Shown here: piece by piece, positions 1-9,369 of the stretch
Layout: each line of letters opens with the position of its first letter
Position numbering within the stretch: the first letter of the stretch is position 1
Assembly (NCBI RefSeq): GCF_000003815.2
Contig: NC_049992.1
Span: 10,911,974-10,975,973, forward strand
Length of the DNA: 64,000 nucleotides
Direction of reading: 5' to 3'
From: Branchiostoma floridae
Lineage: Eukaryota; Chordata; Leptocardii; Amphioxiformes; Branchiostomatidae
Translations under genes and position numbers: made by a program
Notes under the pieces: model-generated
Databases searched by the model: none
Told to the model about the DNA's origin: nothing
The model's input: only the letters and a program-made list of their open reading frames with translations

Positions 1-410
1 TGGCTGACCGGCCTCCTCATCAACATTATTTCAATTTCATCCGTGTCTTCCGAAGCAGTTTGTATTTCTCCAATATACCGGCCAGGCTTCCACCCACTAA
101 GTCCAACTTCTTCTTTACTCCACTTTACCTTTACCCTGGTACCGGTCTGGAAGTACATTGAATGAGCAAAAGGTTTCCACAGTTCCAGTATTCCTTCAGC
201 AAGGCTGACACTTACATCATAAGTATATGGATGACCGGCCTCGTCATCAAACATTATTTCAATTTTATCCGTGTCTTCCGAAGCATTTTTTATTTCTCCA
301 ATATACCAACCAGGCTTCCACCCACTAAGTCCAACTTCTTCTTTACTCCACTTTACCTTTACCCTGGTACCAATCTGGAAGTACATTGAATGGGGAATAG
401 ATGCACTGTC
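1..410 (-). repeat. Two-copy in-frame tandem repeat of about 228 bp (76 codons)
   Basis: The block at about 1-175 repeats at about 228-403. The anchor GACCGGCCTC falls at 6 and 233, and ACTTTACCTTTACCCTGGTA occurs in both copies. The unit is 76 codons, one Tudor/chromo-like module plus linker. The copy nearer base 1 carries a one-base deletion near 22 relative to the other. High nucleotide identity suggests a recent duplication. Confidence 0.9.
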
Positions 411-1279
411 TTCCATATCATTGTCTTCACTTTTTCTAGTCTTGCACGATGACCTTGTCCTATGTTTATTTAAAGCATTGACGATTGGTTTATCATTCTT
501 TGCATCATTCTTTTTCAGAATATTATCTATACATTCTTCAAAATTATCAAATACATTTGGCAGATTATCCAGACCGAGATTTTCCATCCAGTACGCTTCA
601 ATAATGGTTTTCTCATACATTTTCTTTGCCGCTGCACTTTTGCGAGGATTCTTTTCTGACAGCACACTTTCATTCAATGTTCTATGAGCTCGCTGAGTTG
701 AAGTAAACTCTCCATCTTCTGTGTATAGGTCAATTTGTGCCAAGATGAGTTGTCTAGCTATTTTAATTAGTCTTTTCAAGCTTGTTATTTCCAGCCTAGA
801 AATAAGGTGACGTTGTCCTCGTTTTAGCAACATGATTCTAGTAATGAGTACATCTCTAGGTCCAGCCCAGTTCAACATTTCAGTTTTTAGCACATCCCTA
901 AGATAAAATACTGGCTTTTTTTGAAGGGCTCCAATGGTACCTGGCACATTCTCTAATTTTCCGTCATAGACGGCATCTGATGTAATAGTACAGTTTTTGT
1001 CCTTTGTCTGGTCTACCAGCATTTCCACAAGTTCCGCCTTACTGGCTCCTTTGCAGTGAATCTTTGCTGCTGAACATTTCTTCCTAAGTTGGTTAACATT
1101 GAATTTCCTGTACAATTGATGATTTGACCACTCTAGTTTCTTTTTGTCCTGTTCATAGACCTTATCCCTTTGCTTGTCTTGCTGTTTATAATACTTTTCT
1201 AATTCATCTACTGAAACAAATGCCAGCAATGCAAGCTTGCCAGAGTCTCCAAAAAGAAACAGGAATGCATTCCACATTC
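1..1279 (-). CDS. C-terminal part of a mobile-element-like protein with two tandem Tudor/chromo-like domains (runs off the window)
   Basis: On the minus strand a single frame is open from the gap edge at 1279 to base 1, about 425 codons, and no stop is seen inside the window. It begins with hydrophobic-to-charged sequence (LALLAFVSVDELEKYYKQQD), passes through a lysine-rich helical region (KKLEWSNHQLYRKFNVNQLR) and ends in two near-identical copies of a domain of about 59 residues plus a 17-residue linker. That domain starts TRVKVKWSKEEVGLSGWKPG, a pattern I associate with small SH3/Tudor/chromo-barrel modules at the C-terminus of transposon-encoded proteins. The second copy has lost one base of an AAA run near position 22, which shifts the frame in the last few codons before the window edge. 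It probably belongs to the same gene as the large minus-strand ORF at 2282-7542, separated from it by the 877-base gap. The linkage is inferred from strand, spacing and style. Confidence 0.65.
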
Positions 1280-2156
1280 NNNNNNNNNNNNNNNNNNNNN
1301 NNNNNNNNNNNNNNNNNNNNNNNNNNNNNNNNNNNNNNNNNNNNNNNNNNNNNNNNNNNNNNNNNNNNNNNNNNNNNNNNNNNNNNNNNNNNNNNNNNNN
1401 NNNNNNNNNNNNNNNNNNNNNNNNNNNNNNNNNNNNNNNNNNNNNNNNNNNNNNNNNNNNNNNNNNNNNNNNNNNNNNNNNNNNNNNNNNNNNNNNNNNN
1501 NNNNNNNNNNNNNNNNNNNNNNNNNNNNNNNNNNNNNNNNNNNNNNNNNNNNNNNNNNNNNNNNNNNNNNNNNNNNNNNNNNNNNNNNNNNNNNNNNNNN
1601 NNNNNNNNNNNNNNNNNNNNNNNNNNNNNNNNNNNNNNNNNNNNNNNNNNNNNNNNNNNNNNNNNNNNNNNNNNNNNNNNNNNNNNNNNNNNNNNNNNNN
1701 NNNNNNNNNNNNNNNNNNNNNNNNNNNNNNNNNNNNNNNNNNNNNNNNNNNNNNNNNNNNNNNNNNNNNNNNNNNNNNNNNNNNNNNNNNNNNNNNNNNN
1801 NNNNNNNNNNNNNNNNNNNNNNNNNNNNNNNNNNNNNNNNNNNNNNNNNNNNNNNNNNNNNNNNNNNNNNNNNNNNNNNNNNNNNNNNNNNNNNNNNNNN
1901 NNNNNNNNNNNNNNNNNNNNNNNNNNNNNNNNNNNNNNNNNNNNNNNNNNNNNNNNNNNNNNNNNNNNNNNNNNNNNNNNNNNNNNNNNNNNNNNNNNNN
2001 NNNNNNNNNNNNNNNNNNNNNNNNNNNNNNNNNNNNNNNNNNNNNNNNNNNNNNNNNNNNNNNNNNNNNNNNNNNNNNNNNNNNNNNNNNNNNNNNNNNN
2101 NNNNNNNNNNNNNNNNNNNNNNNNNNNNNNNNNNNNNNNNNNNNNNNNNNNNNNNN
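1280..2156. other. Assembly gap (877 Ns)
   Basis: An uninterrupted run of N. It lies inside the large minus-strand mobile-element-like gene, between the broken end of the protease-containing ORF and the Tudor/chromo-like C-terminal ORF. It probably hides up to about 290 codons, or more if the gap size is only estimated. Confidence 1.
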
Positions 2157-2281
2157 TGTGGTAGCAATTTTCGGCAACTACAATTGTTTTTGCATCTTTG
2201 GAATTCAAGCATGTAATCTGATTTGTGTTCTGCAGCTAAGTCAGCTTGAAAATTGGCAATTTGCTGTAGCCCAAGTGACGA
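2157..2281 (-). pseudogene. Broken continuation of the large minus-strand ORF
   Basis: After the TAA at 2284-2282 the same minus-strand frame stays open to the gap and looks protein-like at first (SSLGLQQIANFQADLAAEHK). Around 2210 a neighbouring frame becomes the more convincing one (NSKDAKTIVVAENCYH). Just before and at the stop the third frame also gives sensible sequence. Coding-like signal that hops between frames within 125 bases, combined with an in-frame stop, points to small indels: a decayed element or assembly errors beside the gap. I cannot tell which from the sequence alone. Confidence 0.5.
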
Positions 2282-5200
2282 TTAACAACCAAACTGTGGT
2301 ATGCCCACCCTAGGTGGTGCATGGAGAGAAACACGGGCATTTATCCCTCTACCATGATGATGGTCTTTTGCAGATCTGCTGTTTACTCTGTAATTTTGAG
2401 TGTAATTATAACAACTTGAACGGGAAATCGTAAAATCTGGTGGACGTATAGGAGAACATAGGAGTGCTTCTCTGCATTGTATCATATCTAGAGCGCTGTC
2501 ACGTGACTTATATAAAATTTCGTTGCTTAAACGTGGATGTGCTTCAAGTCCTCCCCCACCTGTGCCAGTTTCAGTGTACAGCTCAAAAAATGTCTCTATT
2601 ACTTGTGGTAATTCTGGAAATGAGTCTATCTTCAGGGGCGCCCCTCTCCCTTTTTTAATTGTTGTCTTAATGAATATTTCATCATTCTTTTTTTCTCTTT
2701 CTCTTAGGAAAAGTTGATATTGCTGTATGTTTGTCATGTCATCTCTTACTCTAAGGCATGATTGTTCCAAGGCTCTATAGCCACTAGTTACCATGTGGTA
2801 CTTGGCTTCTGCTGTTCTAAGTCCCTTTGTGTTCTGTAGTCCTAACAACATCTTACCAACAAAATTTTTGCTAGTAGCAACACACATCATACCCTTTGCA
2901 ATGTCCCTGTCATGTTTCGAGCTCATGCTCTTTAGTGCGGATGGCATTGTTTCATTAAGTCGGTTGGCAATAAAATTATTGACTGTCATTTTCACATCAG
3001 GTTCATAACTGTTCCACATTCTTATTATTTCATCTACGTCATATCTATCATTTTCTACAAAGCAACCCTTACCTCTGAAGTATATTAGCATAAGATTAAG
3101 TCTTTTTGAAAGAGCCTTATACAATTCTGCTGTCTTTTTCTTCCTTTTGTCAGCCACTGCATCCTCTGAGTCTGAGTGTGACTCTGAGTCAACATGGTCT
3201 TCTTCTACACTGCGGCTATCCTTCTTAGCATATATAGCTCTACATTTTTCAGAACTTAACAATGGGCATTCTTTAAGAAGGTATTTGCCTACTTCTATTG
3301 CGATTTCTATTTCTGTCCTGGCTTTACTATTGGTGAAATGTTGTGTCAATTTCTCTTCTAGCTCCTTAACATTACCCTCCAGGGAGCCAGATACGATTTT
3401 GCTTACTTTGACCTCAACTGGGTTTGCCATGTTAGTTACCGTGTCTTTAAATTCATATTCTTGGACTTGGGTCTCAAGCTTTTGCTTTGTTCGGGATCTA
3501 TTGGACAATGCACTACGGCCTATATCGAAGTACCAACCTCGTCCCATGTTAGGGAATGGGACAATCGATGTTAATTCTGCATGTACATCATATTCTTCAT
3601 CAGTGTCAGATTCATGAGCGCTAGCTTCAGAATCAGAGTCACTGTGAGAATTGCCCACGCCCATGTCATCATCTCTGCATACAACCTGCTCAAAATCTTC
3701 CTCACTGCCACCAATTGATAATAATGCTACATTTCTATCTTCCTCACATGTGGGAAACCTTTCCCGGACTCTATTCACAATATCATCTAATATTCTTTTT
3801 TCTGTCTCGTACTCATTTAAAGATTTCAATTCTTCTCTTTCTGTTCGTTCTTCTCTTCTGATATTTGCTAAGTGTGGACCAATTTTTTCAATTGCAGCTT
3901 GTTGCTTTTTTGCAAGGTACTTAAAAGCGCTTGTCACCCTTTCTTCTATCTTACTGATTTCATCTTCATTTTCTTCCATCTTAATGTTGTTGAGTTTCAT
4001 GTTATCCAGAGAAACCTGTCGAGTTGCTTCGGCCACCAACCGGCAATGTTTTCTACATTCTTCCAGCTCTTTGTCCTTTGATTTTACCTTGCAGTGTTCA
4101 TACCTATAACCAGCTCTATAAAGTTCCAACAGTTTTACTGCAACTGTTATTACACGAGTAAAAATCAAAGAAACTCTAAGTTGAACAACACCAGCAAGGT
4201 GTGTTGCCACAAATTTCTCTGTCACAAGAGATGGTCCACTTCCTGTAACTATGTCAACTTGTTGATTCCATAACTTCATCTTCCGCTTCAGTAGTATGTT
4301 CCTTTCAGCCTCTATTAGTTCTTGGGACCACATGGGAATTGTGAGCCTTTCAGAAAATGTATGTTTGTCTTTACATCCTGAGAATTCTATACCTAGCCCA
4401 TTGTCATGTTTCAAGACATAGCAGCTCTTTAATGCAGGCATGATTAATTCCTGCGCTAACGGTATTTGGGTTTCATATTCAGACCAAAAATTTCCTGTGT
4501 AAGGAATACCCATTATCAACTTCCTTACATCCCTAAGTGTACTTTCTTCCTGCACAGTGACTGGAAATTTTAGTTCTAGGTCAGTAACTAATACAGTAAT
4601 GACAATGTCTTTATTCATTGACTTACCCTTGATTTGAGTTTGTCTATCTCTGAGATTGAAAGGTACGGTTTTGTCTAATGTTGTGCTATTTTTTTTACTG
4701 GTAGTTTTTGTCTCCCAAGCTATTTGATCATGCCCTGTTCTACCCTCTTTTTCGTCATGACATACTGAACCAGTTGTTGTTTTGGTCAACAGTATGGGTA
4801 CTTCACATCTATCGGTATGCTGTATCATGTCTTGAAGTTTACATATGCTTTCTTGATGTGGAGTCATTGGAAACAGCTCCTCACACATTTTGCTAGCAAA
4901 TTTAAAGCTTGTTTCCGAAAAATTACTCATTTTCTCAATTACTGGTCTTAGCTCAGATATCATTGACTGTTTTTTAACGCTAACCCCAGACAAAGTATGC
5001 AACTTACAACTGTCCCGGTAGACATCTATATCAATATCGATCCATTCATCGCTACACTCGTCTTCTATTGTTACATTCATATTTGTTGCAGTATTCTTAA
5101 TTTGAGCTTCTATGTCCTTACACGCTTTCTTGTGCTCCTTTTTGTCATCACATGGTGATTGATTTGTTCTTTTAGAATTCTTAATTTGAGCTTCTATGTC

Positions 5201-7542
5201 CTTACACGCTTTCTTGTGCTCCTTTTCGTCATCACATGGTGATTGATTTGTTCTTTTAGTCAATTGCAATGGCAATCTATTACAGCCAGAGATATCATGC
5301 TTCATAATGAATTCAATGTTTCTGCTGTCTTCCATGCTTTTCATGACTGGAAAGAGTGTCCCTTCCATCAAGTAGGCAAAAGTGAAGCGGTTACCCAAGA
5401 AATTACTGTTTTTCTCAAGTACATGTCTTAGCTCTGAAAGCATGGATTCCTTTTCAACACTAACCCCAGGCACAGTATACATCTTACAAGTATCCTCAGG
5501 CTGGTACACATCAATATCAATTTGGATCATGTCCCTGTTGCTGGGCGTTCTTCTCATTACAAAGTGACTGCCATTGACTTCTGAAGATTTCAAAAATGCA
5601 TACATGTTAATACTATCTTCTTCAGGTCTTGTTACAAAAGAATCCCTTTCCCTTCCTGTGAGGAGACCAGATAATGTTCGAGCTTTAATTGTGCTTTCAT
5701 TTAGGTCATTATAATCATAGAACATCCCATCAAACTTCACTTTTGCTGCAAAATGGCCCGGTGTATGGACACCTCCTGTGGATCTGACAGCACCAACCAA
5801 AGTGTACTCTGTCCCCAGCAGAGTTATCTTTTCTTGGACCATGATTGCTTGATCTTTAAAACCACAATGATTCACTAACAAGAACTCTGGCATGTGCTGG
5901 GAATCTTGAACAATGCTGTATGTGTGAAGTGTCCGATGTGTCGAGTCACAGCATGTAGGACAGTGTTTACGAAGGGGCATATGAATAATCTCATCCTCAA
6001 TCCTATGTTCCAAAGACTCCCTTCCTGACCGAATATTACTATGAAGTAATAAGAGTGGAACTGATGTAGTCAGCTCCATTACCTGAGCTGAGTCCGATGT
6101 AGCAAGACATCTTTCACATTTTTCAACTTTTACTCTCATACGACACTTAAAGATATCGCTCTCATAAGGTGTTTTACAAATATGACTCCAAATGTCACCA
6201 AGATATGCACTACTTGTTCCTTTTGGCAAAAATAGTCTAAGATTCTGACAAATATAGTCCCATGGCTCATTTCTAGAATTCTGAGCTTTTACCCAATCAC
6301 TACTGTGCCTTTCTTGGTAAGATTTTAGAAGTAATTTGTTCAAAGGACAAAGTTTGCTTTCGTCTAGGTTGATATTGCTGAAGATACCAAAGTGTGTTAG
6401 ATCTAAAAAGCTGTCTACTGGACAACTATGGTCTATAGAATGACGTATTGTGTTTATGTAGCGGGGAGGAGGTACTCTTGCACCACCTTTGAGCGGAAGA
6501 AAAACAGTTACTGTACATCCAGGCACAATGCCATATGTTGACAATGGGTGCACACTATTTCTTTCTAAAACCTTGCTGCAGTACATGATTATCATATCAG
6601 GATTCCCCAAGAAAATTCCCACAGCTCGCTTTTCAACTTCCCGATAAAGCTGCAAACATGTTGTGTTAGGGCCAAAAGGAATGCAATAAAGCTTATTCAT
6701 CTTAAGAAATAAATATGTTGGATTACTTTCCTTGACACTTTTCCCATCCGTACCATGTAGATTGTGGCCTGGAGGGCATGATTGCATAATGGGCAAGCTA
6801 TTTTCTTTACTCACGCTGCTCTTATTGCCGTCAGCACTTTGCAAGACCCTGACGTCTCTCCTTCTGCCGGCTGAGCCATCTTCTGCAGAGCCTGGAGTCC
6901 CTTCTGCAGAGCCTGGAGTCCCTTCTGCAGAGCCTGGAGTCCCTTCTGCAGAGCCTGGAGTCCCTTCTGCAGAGCCTGGAGTCTCATCTGCAGAGCTTGG
7001 GGTCCCTTCTGCAGAGCCTGGGGTCCCTTCTGCAGAGTCTGGAGTCCCTTCTGCAGAGCCTGGAGTCCCTTCTGCAGAGCCTGGAGTCTCATCTGCAGAG
7101 CCTGGAGTCTCATCTGCAGAGCCTGGAGTTTCATCTGCAGAGCCTGGGGTCCCTTCTGCGGAGCCTGGAGTCCCTTCTGCAGAGCCTGGGGTCCCTTCTG
7201 CAGAGCCTGGAGTCCCTTCTGCAGAGCCTGGAGTCTCATCTGCAGAGCCTGGGGTCCCTTCTGCGGAGCCTGGAGTCCCTTCTGCAGAGCCTGGAGTCCC
7301 TTCTGCAGAGCCTGGAGTCCCTTCTGCAGAGCCTGGAGTCCCTTCTGCAGAGCCTGGAGTCCCTTCTGCAGAGCCTGGAGTCCCTTCTGCAGAGCCTGGA
7401 GTCCCTTCTGCAGAGCCCGGAGTATCGTCTGAGTTGGTGCTATGTTCTTCTGTAGTGGCTGCTTTCTCTCCATCTGTTGTCCATTCCCTGAAGTGGTCCT
7501 TTGCTGGTTGGTAGAACTGGAGGGAACAATTCCAATCATGGT
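2282..7542 (-). CDS. Large mobile-element-like protein: 7-mer repeats, ubiquitin-like domain ending GG, USP-like protease, repeated beta-grasp-like domains, coiled coil
   Basis: The minus-strand frame is open from a splice-acceptor-like site (exon from 7542) to the TAA at 2282, about 1752 codons. No ATG in this frame lies upstream of 6787, so an upstream exon is needed or the start is lost. Numbering from the codon at 6844: a ubiquitin-like domain at about 43-121 ends in PLKGG as ubiquitin ends in RLRGG. A protease-like region follows at about 130-390 with candidate Cys141 (CPVDSFL), a Cys pair at 243/246 with CPTC at 295-298, and a His/Asn box (GHFAAKVK, FYDYND). These match the layout of C19 ubiquitin-specific proteases, although the Cys box is atypical. 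Two copies of a possible beta-grasp-like unit come next (about 445-540 and 590-690), then a third related region, a coiled coil, acidic serine runs and a basic tail. The pattern resembles proteins of large metazoan transposable elements. The element family is not identified. Confidence 0.6.
5095..5262 (-). repeat. In-frame tandem duplication of about 28 codons
   Basis: The text TTCTTAATTTGAGCTTCTAT and the following sequence through TCACATGGTGATTGATTTGT occur twice in succession, with one or two base differences. In protein the unit is a charged linker (KEHKKACKDIEAQIKN) repeated between two larger beta-grasp-like units. It keeps the reading frame. Confidence 0.85.
6482..6718 (-). other. Ubiquitin-like domain ending in Gly-Gly
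   Basis: About 79 residues within the large ORF. The second half aligns by eye with ubiquitin: a hydrophobic strand, a K-x-L-E turn (KVLERN), L-S-x-Y-x-I (LSTYGIVPG), a final hydrophobic strand, then LKGG. A di-glycine immediately upstream of a protease-like domain is the arrangement of a cleavable ubiquitin-like fusion. Processing itself is inference. Confidence 0.6.
6876..7421 (-). repeat. 21-bp coding minisatellite, about 25 units
   Basis: A tandem array of a 21-base unit (minus strand GGGACTCCAGGCTCTGCAGA plus A) with sporadic substitutions, such as GAAGGG to GATGAG. Every unit is a multiple of three, so frames stay open through the array on both strands. In the frame of the downstream protease-like protein it reads GTPGSAE repeated. 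A different minus-strand frame reads LQALQKG from an ATG at 7539 and stops at 6811. The plus strand is also open. Only the GTPGSAE frame joins the large ORF, so I take that as the real one. Confidence 0.9.
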
Positions 7543-7578
7543 CTAATAATTACAGGTGAAAAAGATACAACATAGACA

Positions 7579-7663
7579 TGGCAGCAGCTAGTTCTCTTAC
7601 ACTGAACAACCAGTCACACCTAACATTTGTATATCTTGCTGTTAGCACTTTTGAAAGCTATTT
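7579..7663 (-). mobile_element. Diverged 3' end of a CR1/L2-like non-LTR retrotransposon
   Basis: On the minus strand this segment matches, with many differences, the two better copies at 37471-37712 and 44382-44540. It includes the end-of-ORF string corresponding to LGVTDRSV followed by a stop, then a tract like AACCAGCTGCTGCC. It is a short, old fragment. Confidence 0.45.
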
Positions 7664-8111
7664 AGTATTAGTAGTCAGCATGATCCCACAGCACTTTGTA
7701 GCAATAAGGAGATTATATATAATTGAGTCTGACCAGTGGAACTTACCTAAGCACAACCCAGTTCTATTTGGTGTTTTTGCACAAAATGTTAAAGTATCAA
7801 GGCTTAGCTTAGCTGAAACTGATTATTCAAAATTATTATATTACCTTTCTTTTGGGCTTGCTTTTCTTTGCTTTATGTCTCCTCTGGTGCTGCATGCAGC
7901 TACTACAGCTTGCTGGCTTTGCACTGCCCCCCTTCTTTGTCCAGAGTTGTGCCTGTGGGGGGTGGGGATTAATTTGAAAACATTGTATTACCAGTGGATG
8001 AAAAGGTTTCCCTTTATAACTACACTTAGTACAGAAACTTTCGTGGTGGTTAAGGTTCGCGGTTTTCGCGGAGGGAGGCCGCTTCACCAGCAGTTCTTTC
8101 CATAGCAGTAA

Positions 8112-8926
8112 TACCCGCCTCACATTAGGCGCGATTCGATCGGAAGACTAGTTTACGAGCTCTAAATGACATTTTCGTGAGTAAGACGTCCGGTGTTCTC
8201 ACGATCATCTTGCGATTTTTAGGGATCGCCGGCAATTTTCAGGAGTCTTACGACGGTCGCGGTGCAGCGAAACATGTTCTTAACATAAGCGACAAGTCGC
8301 AGGAGATCTCCGAGATCGCAGAGCTCGTTACCGAGTCGCAGATCGTGCGTTCAAATCGTGCGTACCTCGCAAGGGTATCGGTCAATAGTCTTGCGTCAAT
8401 CCAACGGTTGAAGACCGATAGGCGAGCACAGACATAGTTATTAATCATCGATCGCAAATCGGATGGCGAACGGCCGTTAGTCGGGCGACATTTGGGCGAC
8501 GTTCACCCGACTTCCGATTGTTTACAAATATTGAATTTCTGGGAATGTGAGGGTAATTCTAACATTGTGGCCCCTGTGGCAGTATGTAGGCTGGCTTTGT
8601 GACACACTTTCCTTTCTTGTGTCATTTCTATTATGCCCGCGCATTCCATTCATTGATTAAAAAGATTCCGACAACAAAATAAGCAACATTTATTGATCTC
8701 TTGCCTTTTTGAGGAACGTTTTGTATTCCCTTCTCCGCGTGCAAGAGGTCATGGGAGGTTCATTATCATAGATTTATTCACCGTCGATCGCACGAGGCTC
8801 GCTTATATGTGAGGGGAACAGGTTTTGGGCGAAAAATACGCAAGACCATCTTAAGATCTTAAAATCAGCCGACCTTCCTGCGATCGCGAAGTACGTCCGA
8901 AGATCGTTTATAATGTGAGGCGGGTA
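8112..8926. mobile_element. PIF/Harbinger-like MITE, 815 bp, TSD TAA
   Basis: Terminal inverted repeats TACCCGCCTCACATTA (8112-8127) and TAATGTGAGGCGGGTA (8911-8926) are perfect over 16 bases, flanked on both sides by TAA (8109-8111 and 8927-8929). A 3-bp TAA/TWA duplication fits PIF/Harbinger elements. The interior is CpG-rich, unlike the A+T-rich surroundings, and carries only short ORFs (for example 8177-8437) that I do not regard as genes. Confidence 0.75.
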
Positions 8927-9369
8927 TAAGAGACTATAGTGCATGGCGCTACCGCGCACTTAAAACCACCGCAAATATCCTTTTCCTGCTACCATGAAAT
9001 TAAACCCCTGCGAATTTAAATGCATTTACAGAATCCTATCACACAACTGATATAACAACACAAACAGAAATGGCTGGCTTTAGCCCTTCTATATCAGCTC
9101 TGAAACAGATACACATACAGATATACACACATACACAACAGATACATTTTGTCAGGTTAACTACATGCCATTGGTTCCTTACAACTGAAGCACTAAAATT
9201 TTGAAAAATAGAATAATGATAGATGTAACAGTATCATGGCATTTCAGACAAATTATTCTGCATTTAAGTTGCAATTCCATAATGTGCACAATAATTAGTC
9301 AAAGACTTATCACTGATAGAGTGATTTGATTTTAATGGGCATAAAGTTGTCTCCGTGTGTGTCTTGAAT

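Noticed and set aside
1124-2313. Long ORFs spanning 1124-2313 on both strands
   Set aside because: They exist only because the 877 Ns contain no stops.
3147-4109. Plus-strand ORFs of 150-156 codons opposite the large minus-strand gene
   Set aside because: Serine/leucine-rich antisense shadows of the acidic and coiled-coil coding sequence.
6732-7514. 260-codon plus-strand ORF of SAEPGVP repeats
   Set aside because: Antisense reading of the same minisatellite and of the large minus-strand gene.
6811-7539. 242-codon minus-strand ORF of LQALQKG repeats starting with an ATG
   Set aside because: It is the second frame of the 21-bp minisatellite and ends in a different frame from the protease-containing protein. 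Repeat units in multiples of three keep all frames open, so length is no evidence of coding.
8177-8437. 86-codon ORF inside the 815-bp MITE
   Set aside because: It lies wholly within a non-autonomous element of high CpG content, with a similar-length antisense ORF. No transposase motif.
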